Of a stretch of DNA of 64,000 nucleotides, positions 1 to 8,363 are shown in pieces. Under the pieces are notes generated by a model. The model saw only the letters and a program-made list of their open reading frames with translations. It did no database searches and was not told the DNA's origin. The translations under genes were made by a program, and so were the position numbers. Positions within the stretch are counted from its first letter, which is position 1; every line of letters starts with the position of its first letter. The stretch is from the NCBI RefSeq assembly GCF_002734285.1, contig NZ_NSEA01000008.1:246902-310901 (forward strand), in the 5' to 3' direction. The DNA is from Fredinandcohnia onubensis. GTDB lineage: Bacteria > Bacillota > Bacilli > Bacillales > Bacillaceae_L.

Positions 1-109
1 AAAATGTATAAAACATGACCCAACTATAATAGGGATTATTAAGCATTATGGTCATTTCCATATTGCTTATTTTTTGAGATAAAAGAAGTTTAGTAGCACC
101 CTCTGGCAC

Positions 110-140
110 AAAAAAAGACACACCTTTTTATAAGTGTGCC
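110..140 (-). terminator. Rho-independent terminator for the endonuclease I gene
   Basis: On the minus strand GGCACAC pairs with GTGTGTC (one G-U) around a short A/T loop and is followed by a run of seven T. It lies about 50 bases past the stop codon of the nuclease gene. Confidence 0.75.
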
Positions 141-187
141 TTAAATTGGGTAAGTATTCAGTCTAAAAATGGGCATGTCCTTTAGTG

Positions 188-1099
188 TTAAAACCCAGAC
201 ATAAAATCAATTTTATCTGCAAGTTGCGGAAAATCGATTATAGGATTTCTGTTTTTTTGGATATGGAAAATCTCTTTGTTACGATGCTTTTCATATATAG
301 ATACTTTATTTTCACGATGCCAGTTTAGTAACATTTCAATATCTTTCTTATGATATCGGCTAATTTCTCCCGGATATCGTAGCAAAAAGTACAATGTTGC
401 TCTTGCAACCTCACCCTTCCCACTTTCGGGCTCAAACTTACCCTCTTCATATTTCCCGCAATGGTCTTTAACTGCTTCAGTCGCCAGTTTTGGTGGATAG
501 TCAACAAAATCAAAATAAGGATAATTGGATCTGGCTGAATTACAATCTTTTTCACATGTAAAAAGATGATGCAAATCCCCTCTCATCGGATTATCCTCGT
601 GAAACCATGACTGGGGCACTACATGTTCGCAATTAAACATATTTTCCTGATGAATAGACGTCACTGCCTGCTGAAAGTCATCATTATTCAAGTTGCTTAC
701 TAACAACAGGTCATGAGCTTCTTTTCTTTTTCTGTCAGATTCATAATCTTCTCTCACGACTTGTTCAGGATTCTTTTCCTTTCCAGAATAGATGCTCTTT
801 AAGGTTCCGTCCACATGTAGGTCTACCCGTGTATAAAGAAGGTCCCGGGTTTTAGCATTATAAGCTAACTGATTTACATGTGTTCTCGTTATTAACTGAC
901 TGAGTTGTTTATACAACTCTTTTTTATCCTCAAGATTAAAATCAATCGTACAATAATAATCCTTGATGAACTGCTTGTCTTGTTCTACGTCATAATACTC
1001 TTTTTCGCTTTCAAATCTCCTTTTGTTAAACGTTAACTCTAACAAGGCAGCCTTTACATCAGGAAATTCATTTCTACCTTTGTCCTTTGTGGGATTCAT
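188..1099 (-). CDS. Endonuclease I family nuclease (Bsn/EndA-like)
   Basis: 303 aa. The core motif of the endonuclease I family (beta-beta-alpha metal nucleases, non-specific DNA/RNA cleavage) is visible: EHVVPQSWF at about 158-166 and GDLHHLF at 174-180, then a conserved NSARSNYPYF stretch near 187-196. Family members such as B. subtilis Bsn are secreted, but this protein begins with a charged, lysine-rich N-terminus and has no signal peptide or membrane segment, so from sequence alone it should be cytoplasmic or leave by another route. The start is supported by AAAGGAG six bases before the ATG. It lies downstream of the ISP gene on the same strand, but each has its own Shine-Dalgarno site, so co-transcription is only possible. 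Family is sure; location and substrate are inferred. Confidence 0.88.
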   Translation of the reverse strand: MNPTKDKGRNEFPDVKAALLELTFNKRRFESEKEYYDVEQDKQFIKDYYCTIDFNLEDKKELYKQLSQLITRTHVNQLAYNAKTRDLLYTRVDLHVDGTLKSIYSGKEKNPEQVVREDYESDRKRKEAHDLLLVSNLNNDDFQQAVTSIHQENMFNCEHVVPQSWFHEDNPMRGDLHHLFTCEKDCNSARSNYPYFDFVDYPPKLATEAVKDHCGKYEEGKFEPESGKGEVARATLYFLLRYPGEISRYHKKDIEMLLNWHRENKVSIYEKHRNKEIFHIQKNRNPIIDFPQLADKIDFMSGF

Positions 1100-1149
1100 A
1101 TAGTTCTCCTTTCCTGGTTTCTTTTAAACCGTTAAGAAAGTCACTATTC

Positions 1150-2127
1150 CTAAGGAGTAACATTCATGTTTGACGCAGGAATCATGTCGTGGAGCCTCTC
1201 AACAACGTCAAGGAGGAGAAAACCATTTCCTTCGGCGCTTTTTCTGTTGCCGAGAGGTACGGTTCGTCTAATGAGTTGGGCATAGACTTCTGCTTCGCTC
1301 AGTGTTCGGTCAAATTCTTTTTCACTTAGATTGATAAGTAAAGCAATTGCACCTGCAACATGTGGAGCCGCCATGGAAGTTCCTGTTAGTTTTGCATATT
1401 GATCATCAGGATACGTGGAAACGACATCTACCCCAGGAGCCACAAGGTCGATTTCTGTATGAGTATTAGAAAATGGAGCAAGCTGCAAATCCATGCTGAC
1501 AGCCCCTACGGATATGACTTCGTTATACGCACCAGGGTAAGCATACTCAAATGTATCCTCCAATGAATCCCCTTCATTCCCCGCTGCCACAACGACAGAT
1601 ATGTTTTGATTGACTGCATCTTGAATAACCTTATGCATCTCAGGTACATCTTGAGGCCCACCTAATGACATCGAGATGACACGTACTCTTTCATTGTTAG
1701 GTCCTTGCCACTCAATTGCATAGCGAATGGCATCGATGATCCAATCATACTGACCTGCCCCTTCTCCAGTTAAAGCTTTTAAACTTAAAATCTGAGCCTT
1801 TGGAGCAACCCCTACAACCCCATCATTGTTAAGACTAGCCGCAACCGTACCAGACACATGTGTCCCATGGCCATTGTTGTCTTCAAACACTTCAGGGTCC
1901 CCATTATAATCACTTGTAAAATTCCGTCCAGCAATAATTCGATCCTTTAGATCGGGATGAGACGTGTCAATCCCAGTATCAATCACTGCAATGACTACAC
2001 CTTCACCCTGACTGCTATCTTCCCATAAAGAAGGTGCCTGTACCAATTGAACTCCCTCTGGTGTTTCATTTGCCTGACCCACAACTGACTGAATGGTATA
2101 CGGTAATAATTTGACCTGATTTTTCAA
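1150..2127 (-). CDS. ispA: Intracellular subtilisin-like serine protease (ISP)
   Basis: 325 aa, the usual ISP length. The catalytic triad is present: Asp50 in VIDTGID, His87 in NGHGTHV and Ser251 in GTSMAAPH, with the oxyanion Asn184 in AAGNEG. The N-terminus carries the short LLPY propeptide motif typical of intracellular subtilisins, where it blocks the active site until removed, and there is no signal peptide. The rest follows B. subtilis IspA closely ([22 protein letters not shown]). ISPs degrade cytoplasmic proteins in stationary phase and sporulation. The start is TTG at 2127, preceded by AGGAGGAG at good spacing; no upstream ATG competes. Confidence 0.95.
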   Translation of the reverse strand: MKNQVKLLPYTIQSVVGQANETPEGVQLVQAPSLWEDSSQGEGVVIAVIDTGIDTSHPDLKDRIIAGRNFTSDYNGDPEVFEDNNGHGTHVSGTVAASLNNDGVVGVAPKAQILSLKALTGEGAGQYDWIIDAIRYAIEWQGPNNERVRVISMSLGGPQDVPEMHKVIQDAVNQNISVVVAAGNEGDSLEDTFEYAYPGAYNEVISVGAVSMDLQLAPFSNTHTEIDLVAPGVDVVSTYPDDQYAKLTGTSMAAPHVAGAIALLINLSEKEFDRTLSEAEVYAQLIRRTVPLGNRKSAEGNGFLLLDVVERLHDMIPASNMNVTP

Positions 2128-2389
2128 GATGAATCTCCTCCTTCAAATCTAGTTTTCAAAACAATTACCTTCATTCCCTTCTGTCTAGTCTTCGGTTGTT
2201 AGTTTCCTAGTTAGCTTACCTTCGCTGCATGGGAACGTTTGTTTCATTATACTAATTGGACATGCTTTTATCAAGATGAAATACTGAAAATTAGGAAAAT
2301 GAATATTTTGTCCCAGATAAAACTCAATTTTCCTTGAACTAAATGTGTACATCAGACTAATGCTAATTTTTAAACATTTCTATATTCCA
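2128..2389. other. Divergent intergenic region between ispA and ade
   Basis: About 260 A/T-rich bases between the ISP start and the promoter of the adenine deaminase transcript. It must hold the ispA promoter, but I could not pick a convincing -35/-10 pair. No gene is seen. Confidence 0.5.
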
Positions 2390-2418
2390 TTGACACTCAT
2401 CATTCATACCTATAAAAT
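2390..2418 (+). promoter_or_regulatory. SigA-type promoter of the ade riboswitch transcript
   Basis: TTGACA at 2390-2395 and TAAAAT at 2413-2418, separated by 17 bases (the overlapping TATAAA at 2411 gives 15). Transcription would begin about 15-20 bases before the riboswitch aptamer. Confidence 0.65.
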
Positions 2419-2440
2419 CAACTAATAATTTCATACATGT

Positions 2441-2509
2441 ACTCGTATAATCTTGGAAATATGGTCCATAAGTTTCTACCAAACTACCGTAAATGGTTTG
2501 ACTACGAGA
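2441..2509 (+). promoter_or_regulatory. Purine riboswitch aptamer, guanine (C74) class
   Basis: The three-way junction is clear: P1 CTCGTA/TACGAG (2442-2447 with 2503-2508), the conserved core TATAAT...ATATGG...AAGTTTCTACC, and P3 closing ACCGTAAAT. The specificity base equivalent to C74 is C2502 (in GACTA), which pairs with guanine or hypoxanthine; adenine riboswitches have U there. A strong terminator hairpin follows, so the switch should stop transcription when guanine is bound. It controls the adenine deaminase gene. Confidence 0.93.
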
Positions 2510-2562
2510 AGAGTTTGGCTTTTTGTGTACGTAGCAAAAAGCTCTATTTCCTTCTCTGTGTC

Positions 2563-2592
2563 AAACCCTGGGTAAAAGCCCGGGGTTTTTAT
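2563..2592 (+). terminator. Expression-platform terminator of the purine riboswitch
   Basis: AACCCTGGG pairs with CCCGGGGTT around TAAAAG and is followed by TTTATTTTT. It sits between the aptamer and the Shine-Dalgarno site of ade, as expected for a ligand-induced terminator. Confidence 0.85.
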
Positions 2593-2615
2593 TTTTATAT
2601 TGAGGAGGAATTAAA

Positions 2616-4352
2616 ATGGAAAAAGAACTGTTAAAGAAACGTATAGCTGTCTCCAGTAAACAAATCCCGGCGGACCTTGTCATTAAAAATGGGAAGATCA
2701 TAGATGTGTTTAACCTTGAAATCATTGAGGGTGACGTCGCGATTTCAGATGGTATGTTTGTTGGAATTGGAGAATTTGAGGGTAAAAAAGTCATAGATGC
2801 GAAGAATCGCTATGTGTGTCCTGGATTTATTGACGGGCATGTGCATATTGAATCCGCGATGGTCCCCCCTTCTGAATTTGCGAAAGTGGTCCTTCCTCAT
2901 GGCGTAACAACCGTCATTACGGACCCACATGAAATTGGCAATGTCTCAGGTAGTGACGGATTATCGTTTATGATTGAGGACTCTGAGAATCTCCCGCTTG
3001 ATGTTTTTCTCATGCTACCTTCAAGTGTACCTGCTACTCCATTTGAAAATAACGGTGCAGACCTTAAGGCAAACGACTTGGAGCCATTTTACAGCCACCC
3101 ACGAGTTCTCGGGTTAGCCGAGGTGATGGACTACCCTTCTCTCAAAAACGCGGAGGATTCTATTATAGATAAAATTCTTGTGACTAGCGACCATAATGGA
3201 TTAATCGATGGCCACTTAGCTGGCTTGGATACAAATGCAATTGATATCTACAGAACAGCTGGGATCAAAACCGACCATGAATGTAATACGGCTCAGGAAG
3301 CGATTGAGCGATTAAGACGCGGAATGTATTTATTGATTCGTGAAGGTTCTGTTGCAAAAGATTTAAAAACACTGATAAAGGTTGTCACTCCAACTAATGC
3401 ACGTCGTTGCCTTTTCTGTACGGATGATAAGCATTTAGATGATTTGATCGAAGAAGGTAGTATTGACCATAATATCCGGTTAGCGATTGAAGAAGGGATT
3501 TCCCCTCTTCAAGCCATCCAGATGGCAACATTAAATGCTGCTGAATGCTATCGTCTACCAAATAAAGGTGCAATTGCTCCGGGCTTTGAAGCTGATTTCC
3601 TGTTACTAGACCATCTAGAGACGATTGAAATAACAGAAGTCTATAAATCTGGAAATCTTGTTGCACAGAATGGTCGTTTTGTTGGAAAATTACCTGCTAA
3701 AATTGTTCCAAATACACTTTTACTGTCAACTGTTCATGTGTCTGAGTTACATGAAAAAGACCTTCAAATCTCTTTCTGTGACGGAAATAAAGCAAATATC
3801 ATTGAGATCATTCCAAATCAATTGATCACGAACAAACTAGTGGAAAAAGTATCAGTGTCAAACGGTTATTTTCACCCATCCATAGAGAATGATCAGCTAA
3901 AATTAGTGGTCGTTGAGCGTCATAAAAATACTGGAAATATTGGATTAGGTGTCGTTAAGGGATTCGGTTTTACAGAAGGAGCAATTGCAACAACGATTGC
4001 GCATGATTCTCATAATATTGTTGCTACAGGTACCAATGATGATGATATTTTGGTGGCAATTCAGGGTCTAAAAGACATGAATGGTGGCTTAGTGATTGTC
4101 AAAAACAAACAAATCATTGCCTCTTTATCCCTTCCAATAGCAGGACTTATGTCAAATAAAGACTCACAAACTGTGAATTTGGAGCTTGACCAAATAAAAC
4201 GGTCATTAAGTCAACTAGGGTTTACCGGTGATTTTAATCCATTTTTAACCCTCTCCTTTCTTACATTACCGGTTATACCATCATTGAAATTAACAGATTT
4301 AGGATTATTTGATGTAGAAACATTTACACATATACCAGTACAAACGAACTAA
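2616..4352 (+). CDS. ade: Adenine deaminase
   Basis: 578 aa, matching the AdeC family length. It converts adenine to hypoxanthine and ammonia in purine salvage. It is an amidohydrolase: the metal-binding GHVHIES motif lies at about 74-80 after PGFID, TDPHE follows near 103-107, and the adenine deaminase-specific C-terminal domain (IAHDSHNI near 462-469, GG.V, LPIAGLMS near 506-513) is complete. The start ATG follows GAGGAGG at ideal distance. The gene is transcribed from a promoter with a guanine-class riboswitch and terminator, so expression should fall when guanine or hypoxanthine (its own product) is abundant. A hairpin follows the stop codon. Confidence 0.96.
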   Translation: MEKELLKKRIAVSSKQIPADLVIKNGKIIDVFNLEIIEGDVAISDGMFVGIGEFEGKKVIDAKNRYVCPGFIDGHVHIESAMVPPSEFAKVVLPHGVTTVITDPHEIGNVSGSDGLSFMIEDSENLPLDVFLMLPSSVPATPFENNGADLKANDLEPFYSHPRVLGLAEVMDYPSLKNAEDSIIDKILVTSDHNGLIDGHLAGLDTNAIDIYRTAGIKTDHECNTAQEAIERLRRGMYLLIREGSVAKDLKTLIKVVTPTNARRCLFCTDDKHLDDLIEEGSIDHNIRLAIEEGISPLQAIQMATLNAAECYRLPNKGAIAPGFEADFLLLDHLETIEITEVYKSGNLVAQNGRFVGKLPAKIVPNTLLLSTVHVSELHEKDLQISFCDGNKANIIEIIPNQLITNKLVEKVSVSNGYFHPSIENDQLKLVVVERHKNTGNIGLGVVKGFGFTEGAIATTIAHDSHNIVATGTNDDDILVAIQGLKDMNGGLVIVKNKQIIASLSLPIAGLMSNKDSQTVNLELDQIKRSLSQLGFTGDFNPFLTLSFLTLPVIPSLKLTDLGLFDVETFTHIPVQTN

Positions 4353-4398
4353 TTTTAATGTACCCCTTGAAATTAATTGTATTTGTAGTATTATAAAT

Positions 4399-4440
4399 AC
4401 GAACATTGGATTGATTAGTTATTTTAATGTTCGTGTTTTA
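4399..4440 (+). terminator. Stem-loop after ade, probable terminator
   Basis: ACGAACATT (4399-4407) pairs with AATGTTCGT (4426-4434) and is followed by GTTTTA. A weak promoter-like pair (TTGAAA 4367, TATTAT 4389) just upstream means it could instead lie in the leader of the next gene. Confidence 0.55.
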
Positions 4441-4492
4441 ATTCATTATTTATTTTTATTCAGACTAAAATCATCTTAGGGGGAACAAAAAC

Positions 4493-5344
4493 ATGAACGT
4501 ACTCAAAAACGCAAAGCTTTTACTCTTACTTTTAGTGATGGGTAGCTTACTCATTGGTTGCTCACAACAAAGTGAATCAAGTGCGAAGGCTGAGGCAACA
4601 GAAGCTGAGGTAAAAAGTGAAGAAGTGACCAATCTAGATGATCAAAATGCGGTTGGAATTATCGGCCCAATGGCAGAAGAAATTGAGATTTTACATTCTC
4701 ATATGGAAGTAGAAAAAGAAGAAGAAATCGCTGGTATGACTTTCTATCAAGGAACTTTAAAGGGTCAAAACATCGTCCTCGTTCAATCCGGAATTGGGAA
4801 AGTAAATGCTACGATGGCTGCTCAATTATTGGTTAGTCAATTTAACGTAGATGCTCTCATTAATTCAGGAATTGCTGGAGCCATCCACCCTGATATTAAC
4901 CTTGGGGATATCGTAATCTCTACGGATACAGTTCAGCATGATATGGATGAAACAGCAAAGGGTTATGAACCTGGTTTGATTCCTGGAATGGAAACTGGCT
5001 ATTATGAAGCTGATAAAGAACTGATTGCTTTAGCAGAAGAGGCAGCAAAGAACCTGCCAGAAGAAGTAAATGTTGTAAAAGCTAGAGTGGCTACAGGTGA
5101 TCAATTTATCGCAAGTGCTGAAAAAAGTAAATGGATTCTAGATACATTTAATGCCTATGTTGTTGAAATGGAAGGTGGAGCTGTTGGACAAGTTGCCTAC
5201 CTCAATGAGATTCCATACCTTGTCATCCGTTCAGCATCAGATGATGCAGGTGAAGAAGCCGTTATGAAATGGGAAGATTTCAAACAAATGGCAGTAACAA
5301 ACTCATCTACTATTATCGAAGGCATCCTTGAAAATATGGAATAA
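4493..5344 (+). CDS. mtnN: Lipoprotein 5'-methylthioadenosine/S-adenosylhomocysteine nucleosidase
   Basis: 283 aa. Residues 1-23 are a lipoprotein signal (KNAK, hydrophobic core, lipobox LIGC with Cys23), followed by an acidic linker of about 30 residues. The remaining 230 residues are a full MTA/SAH nucleosidase: GIIGPMAEE aligns with the family start so that Glu63 matches the catalytic Glu12 of the E. coli enzyme, VVEMEGG (223-229) holds the Glu174 equivalent, and SASDDAG holds the catalytic Asp at 250. The usual bacterial enzyme is cytoplasmic, so this one would act outside the membrane, releasing adenine from MTA, SAH or related nucleosides. It follows adenine deaminase, which could use imported adenine. 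Catalytic family is sure; export is read from the N-terminus; substrate preference is inferred. Confidence 0.9.
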   Translation: MNVLKNAKLLLLLLVMGSLLIGCSQQSESSAKAEATEAEVKSEEVTNLDDQNAVGIIGPMAEEIEILHSHMEVEKEEEIAGMTFYQGTLKGQNIVLVQSGIGKVNATMAAQLLVSQFNVDALINSGIAGAIHPDINLGDIVISTDTVQHDMDETAKGYEPGLIPGMETGYYEADKELIALAEEAAKNLPEEVNVVKARVATGDQFIASAEKSKWILDTFNAYVVEMEGGAVGQVAYLNEIPYLVIRSASDDAGEEAVMKWEDFKQMAVTNSSTIIEGILENME

Positions 5345-5362
5345 GAACGAATATTTATTAAG

Positions 5363-5396
5363 TGTCAGGTACCATTACGGTCCTGGCATTTTTTAT
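5363..5396 (+). terminator. Terminator after the nucleosidase gene
   Basis: TGTCAGG..ACC pairs with GGTCCTGGCA (one bulged T, one G-U) around ATTAC and is followed by TTTTTT. Confidence 0.75.
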
Positions 5397-5507
5397 GTTT
5401 ATGTGAGTTAAGTAGCGCACTTCTTATTTTATTTGATACAATCGGCATTAAATGAAATCATAACATATAGTCATTTGTTTAAAACAACACCAAAAGAGGG
5501 AAAAACG

Positions 5508-6743
5508 ATGTATCCATTCAGTCGAACTATTTTTGCGATCTATTTGGTCGCTGCACTTTTGATAATCGGTGGGTGTTCACAGGAGGATAATCAAGCCAAG
5601 AATAACGATGCCGAGAATATCACAAAAACCACCGAAGAAATAGAAACGAAACCTGTTGAAGACACCCCACCCCCTACTGAAGAACAAGGAAAAGCGCCAA
5701 ATTCACTATCAGAACTTACCGTTCATTATATGGATGTTGGTCAAGCTGATTCAACCTTACTTCAATATTCGGATAAGGGTGAAGAATTTACCATCTTGAT
5801 TGACGCAGGGAATTGGAACAGAAACGATGTTATCCATTACTTACAAACTCAAAACATTTCAGAAATTGATATCGCAATTGGAACACACCCTGACGCAGAT
5901 CATATTGGTCAACTTGATAAGGTCATCAATACGTTTAACGTAGGAGAAGTATGGTTGTCCGGCAATACGAGTACATCACAGACGTTTCAGAGGTTACTAC
6001 AAGCGATTGATCAAAATAATGTCGATTATTATGAGCCAAGACGCGGCGATGAATTTGAAGTTGGCCCGCTCAAAATTGAAATTTTATATCCGATCTCTGT
6101 TTCCGAAAATGACAATGAAGAATCCATTTCGCTTAAGCTCACGTACGGAGAGGTTTCCTTCATTTTTACGGGTGATGCGAGTCGAAATGATGAATTAAGG
6201 ATGATAAATGGTAGTATTGATGTAGACGCTGATATCCTCCATCTAGGTCATCACGGTTCAAGCACTTCTACTCACCCTACTTTTCTAAAGGAAGTGAGTC
6301 CAGAAATAGCAATCTACAGTGCTGGAAAAGAGAACAGCTATGGACATCCACACAAAGAAGTCTTCGATTTAATTCAAGGTTCCAATATTAGACTTTATGG
6401 AACGGATGTACACGGCACGATTCTTGTCAAAACAGATGGCAAAAACTATGAAGTGTTAACCAAAAAGGACGGAACGATTATACCCCCTTCTACAGGTGGT
6501 GGAACTTCTACAAGACCTGAACCGGAAAAAGAAAGTCAAGTACCCAATGGTAAATGTATAAATATTAATACGGCAAGTGTTGAAGAGCTACAAGAAATTA
6601 TTCATTTAGGGCCAGCGCGTGCAAAGGAACTGATTAACTTAAGGCCGTTTACATCCATTGATGAGTTAACACGAATAAAAGGAATCGGTCCGTCAAGAAT
6701 GGAAGATATTAAAAAACAAAATCTAGCTTGTGTAGGAGGATAA
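5508..6743 (+). CDS. Lipoprotein ComEC-like MBL-fold hydrolase with C-terminal HhH domain
   Basis: 411 aa from the ATG at 5508, chosen because AGAGGG lies eight bases upstream and the protein then begins with a lipoprotein signal (lipobox IGGC, Cys23). A Pro/Glu-rich linker follows. Residues about 65-320 are a metallo-beta-lactamase domain like the extracellular domain of ComEC: MDVGQADS, IDAGN, metal motif THPDADHIGQ near 126, FTGDA and HLGHHGS. Residues about 345-411 form a ComEA-type helix-hairpin-helix DNA-binding domain (INTASVEELQ, IKGIGPSRMEDI). Extracellular DNA binding and hydrolysis is a reasonable inference; a role in competence is not shown. The next gene (DUF3006) starts two bases after the stop codon and uses a Shine-Dalgarno site inside this gene. 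Confidence 0.85.
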   Translation: MYPFSRTIFAIYLVAALLIIGGCSQEDNQAKNNDAENITKTTEEIETKPVEDTPPPTEEQGKAPNSLSELTVHYMDVGQADSTLLQYSDKGEEFTILIDAGNWNRNDVIHYLQTQNISEIDIAIGTHPDADHIGQLDKVINTFNVGEVWLSGNTSTSQTFQRLLQAIDQNNVDYYEPRRGDEFEVGPLKIEILYPISVSENDNEESISLKLTYGEVSFIFTGDASRNDELRMINGSIDVDADILHLGHHGSSTSTHPTFLKEVSPEIAIYSAGKENSYGHPHKEVFDLIQGSNIRLYGTDVHGTILVKTDGKNYEVLTKKDGTIIPPSTGGGTSTRPEPEKESQVPNGKCININTASVEELQEIIHLGPARAKELINLRPFTSIDELTRIKGIGPSRMEDIKKQNLACVGG

Positions 6744-6744
6744 C

Positions 6745-7011
6745 ATGAAAGGATATTTGGATCGAATCGAAGAAAATCAGCATGCAGTTATTTTAGTTGA
6801 AGAAATCAATAAAGAATTTATCATTCCAATCAGTAAATTACCAAATGGTTCAAAAGCTGGTTCCTATTTGAACCTTACGATTGAAAATGAAGCCATCACT
6901 TCCATTACACTAAACGAAGATGAAACAAGCTCACAACAGCACAAAGTAGATGATATGATGTCTAAGCTCCGTAAGAAGAGTTCTGGAAGCAAGTTCAAGA
7001 AAAAAGATTGA
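6745..7011 (+). CDS. DUF3006 domain protein
   Basis: 88 aa. It fits DUF3006: a small beta-rich domain beginning MKGYLDRIEENQHAVILVE, with a conserved (F/I)I(I)P..LP and G..L segment. The C-terminal 25 residues are a lysine-rich tail. AGGAGG sits inside the end of the upstream gene. DUF3006 genes are commonly found directly after secreted ComEC-like MBL hydrolases, and this pair repeats that arrangement. The biochemical role is unknown; no signal peptide is present. Confidence 0.8.
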   Translation: MKGYLDRIEENQHAVILVEEINKEFIIPISKLPNGSKAGSYLNLTIENEAITSITLNEDETSSQQHKVDDMMSKLRKKSSGSKFKKKD

Positions 7012-7111
7012 CAAGTGAGCCTGTCGCTTATGCCATTGACGAAGAGATGCGTATTTAACTGAAAACATGCACATGCTAAAAGAGAACAATTCAATGAAAG
7101 GAAGAGCTGAG

Positions 7112-7285
7112 ATGAACTTTAAAAGCAAATTACAAGAAGCTCAAGATATTATTCATACGGCCCATCATCATTTAAAACAAGTGAACTCGAATAGTCCTGA
7201 ATCAGAGGCATGTCATTTTGCACAAAGCGAACTAGAAAAGGCGCAACGAATTATCCAACAGGTACAACAACAAATACATAATTAG
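7112..7285 (+). CDS. Small helical protein, unknown function
   Basis: 57 aa from the ATG at 7112, which is preceded by AAAGGAAGAG; a longer frame from 7067 lacks a ribosome site. The sequence is predicted almost wholly helical, rich in Gln, His and Glu, with heptad-like spacing (KLQEAQDIIHTAHHHLKQV, ELEKAQRIIQQVQQQI). It has no membrane segment and I recognise no family with confidence. A strong terminator follows. Confidence 0.6.
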   Translation: MNFKSKLQEAQDIIHTAHHHLKQVNSNSPESEACHFAQSELEKAQRIIQQVQQQIHN

Positions 7286-7290
7286 ATGGT

Positions 7291-7325
7291 AAAATGGCTG
7301 GGTATATTGAATCCAGCCATTTTGA
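7291..7325. terminator. Bidirectional terminator between convergent genes
   Basis: AAAATGGCTGG (7291-7301) is perfectly complementary to CCAGCCATTTT (7313-7323), with T runs available on both strands. It separates two convergent small genes. Confidence 0.85.
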
Positions 7326-7330
7326 TGTAT

Positions 7331-7654
7331 TTACTCATTCTTTTGTGGTTGAGTTGGAAGTTTAACATCAGGTTTTATTTCTTTTGCAATTTCCGCTGCA
7401 AGATCGTAGTTTACTTCAAAAGGATTCATTTTTAATTCAGATGAATTTTGAAACGAATTTTGAGCTTGCTGAAATCTCTTTTGAACTTCTTGATTGATAC
7501 GGCTATTTCTGCTTCCAAATAAACCAAGAATGGTAACTCCTAATAGAGAAATCCATATCCACATTCTATTGTTTCGTTTTCGTTTGAATACCCTCAGTGA
7601 TTTGTTAGCACTCAAGCTACTAAGTACAGATGACAGTAGTTGCATATAGTTCAT
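7331..7654 (-). CDS. Small single-pass membrane protein, unknown function
   Basis: 107 aa. A basic stretch (KRKRNNR) at about 23-29 is followed by one membrane segment (WIWISLLGVTILGLFG, about 32-48), then a hydrophilic Gln/Asn-rich tail ending in a proline-rich segment. The positive-inside rule places the N-terminus in the cytoplasm and the tail outside. GAGGAGGGA precedes the start. I recognise no family. Confidence 0.6.
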   Translation of the reverse strand: MNYMQLLSSVLSSLSANKSLRVFKRKRNNRMWIWISLLGVTILGLFGSRNSRINQEVQKRFQQAQNSFQNSSELKMNPFEVNYDLAAEIAKEIKPDVKLPTQPQKNE

Positions 7655-7794
7655 AACTCTTCCCTCCTCATTTTATTGTGTGGAGTAGAGCAAGCAATAT
7701 ATGTGGTAATTATTAAGAACTCTTGAGTGCATGATTCAAAGATAGTAAAACATCGATTCTGAGTTCTACAATCTCCTCTCTTTTTGTTGTTGTA

Positions 7795-7803
7795 TGCTAT
7801 AAT
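7795..7803 (+). promoter_or_regulatory. Extended -10 promoter of trmL
   Basis: TGCTATAAT matches an extended -10 element (TGnTATAAT). It lies 35 bases before the TTG start, with no good -35 box, as extended -10 promoters allow. Confidence 0.55.
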
Positions 7804-7838
7804 TCGAAGAGTAAAATAGAAGTTAGAGGTGACCTTTC

Positions 7839-8309
7839 TTGGGAATACATGTTGTACTTTATCAACCAGATATTCCGGCTAATACTGGGAATATTGCACT
7901 TACTTGTGTAGCAACGGGTTCTGCCTTGCATTTAATCCGACCACTTGGCTTTTCAACAGATCCGGAGATGTTAAAAAAAGCAGGCATCGATTTTTGGAAT
8001 GATGTAAACATCACGTATTATGATTCATTGGAAGACTTCTTTTCAAAAAATGTAGGCGAATTTTATTTTATTGAGACGTTTGGAGAAAAAACACATACAG
8101 GCTTTGATTTCAGTGACGAATCGAAGGAACATTATTTTATGTTTGGAAAAGAAACAACGGGTTTACCAAAAGATTTACTAGAAAAAAACAAAAACCACTT
8201 CTTGAGAATCCCTATGAACGATCACGTTCGTTCACTCAATCTTTCGAGTACTGCAGCGATACTAGTATACGAAGCATTACGCCAGCAAGGATATCCGAAT
8301 TTAAACTAA
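7839..8309 (+). CDS. trmL: tRNA (cytidine(34)-2'-O)-methyltransferase
   Basis: 156 aa, a minimal SPOUT methyltransferase. It methylates the ribose of wobble base 34 in leucine tRNAs using SAM. The family signatures are present: VLYQPDIPANTGNIAL at the N-terminus, IRPLGF, FGKETTGLP, and the trefoil-knot segment (M)NDHVRSLNLSSTAAI. It resembles B. subtilis CspR along its whole length. The start is TTG at 7839, with AGAGGTGA seven bases upstream; the next in-frame ATG would cut the first conserved strand. An extended -10 promoter precedes it and a bidirectional terminator follows. Confidence 0.95.
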   Translation: MGIHVVLYQPDIPANTGNIALTCVATGSALHLIRPLGFSTDPEMLKKAGIDFWNDVNITYYDSLEDFFSKNVGEFYFIETFGEKTHTGFDFSDESKEHYFMFGKETTGLPKDLLEKNKNHFLRIPMNDHVRSLNLSSTAAILVYEALRQQGYPNLN

Positions 8310-8338
8310 AAAAATCTTCCGTTTTGGAAGATTTTTTT
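8308..8338. terminator. Bidirectional terminator between trmL and the ger operon
   Basis: AAAATCTTCC (8311-8320) pairs with GGAAGATTTT (8326-8335), with T and A runs on both sides. It can serve trmL on the plus strand and the germination operon on the minus strand. Confidence 0.85.
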
Positions 8339-8363
8339 ATGGTCCTGACGGATACGGTCCCTC

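Noticed and set aside
2437-2634. A 65-codon plus-strand reading frame before ade
   Set aside because: It lies across the purine riboswitch aptamer and terminator; conserved RNA structure explains the sequence and there is no ribosome site.
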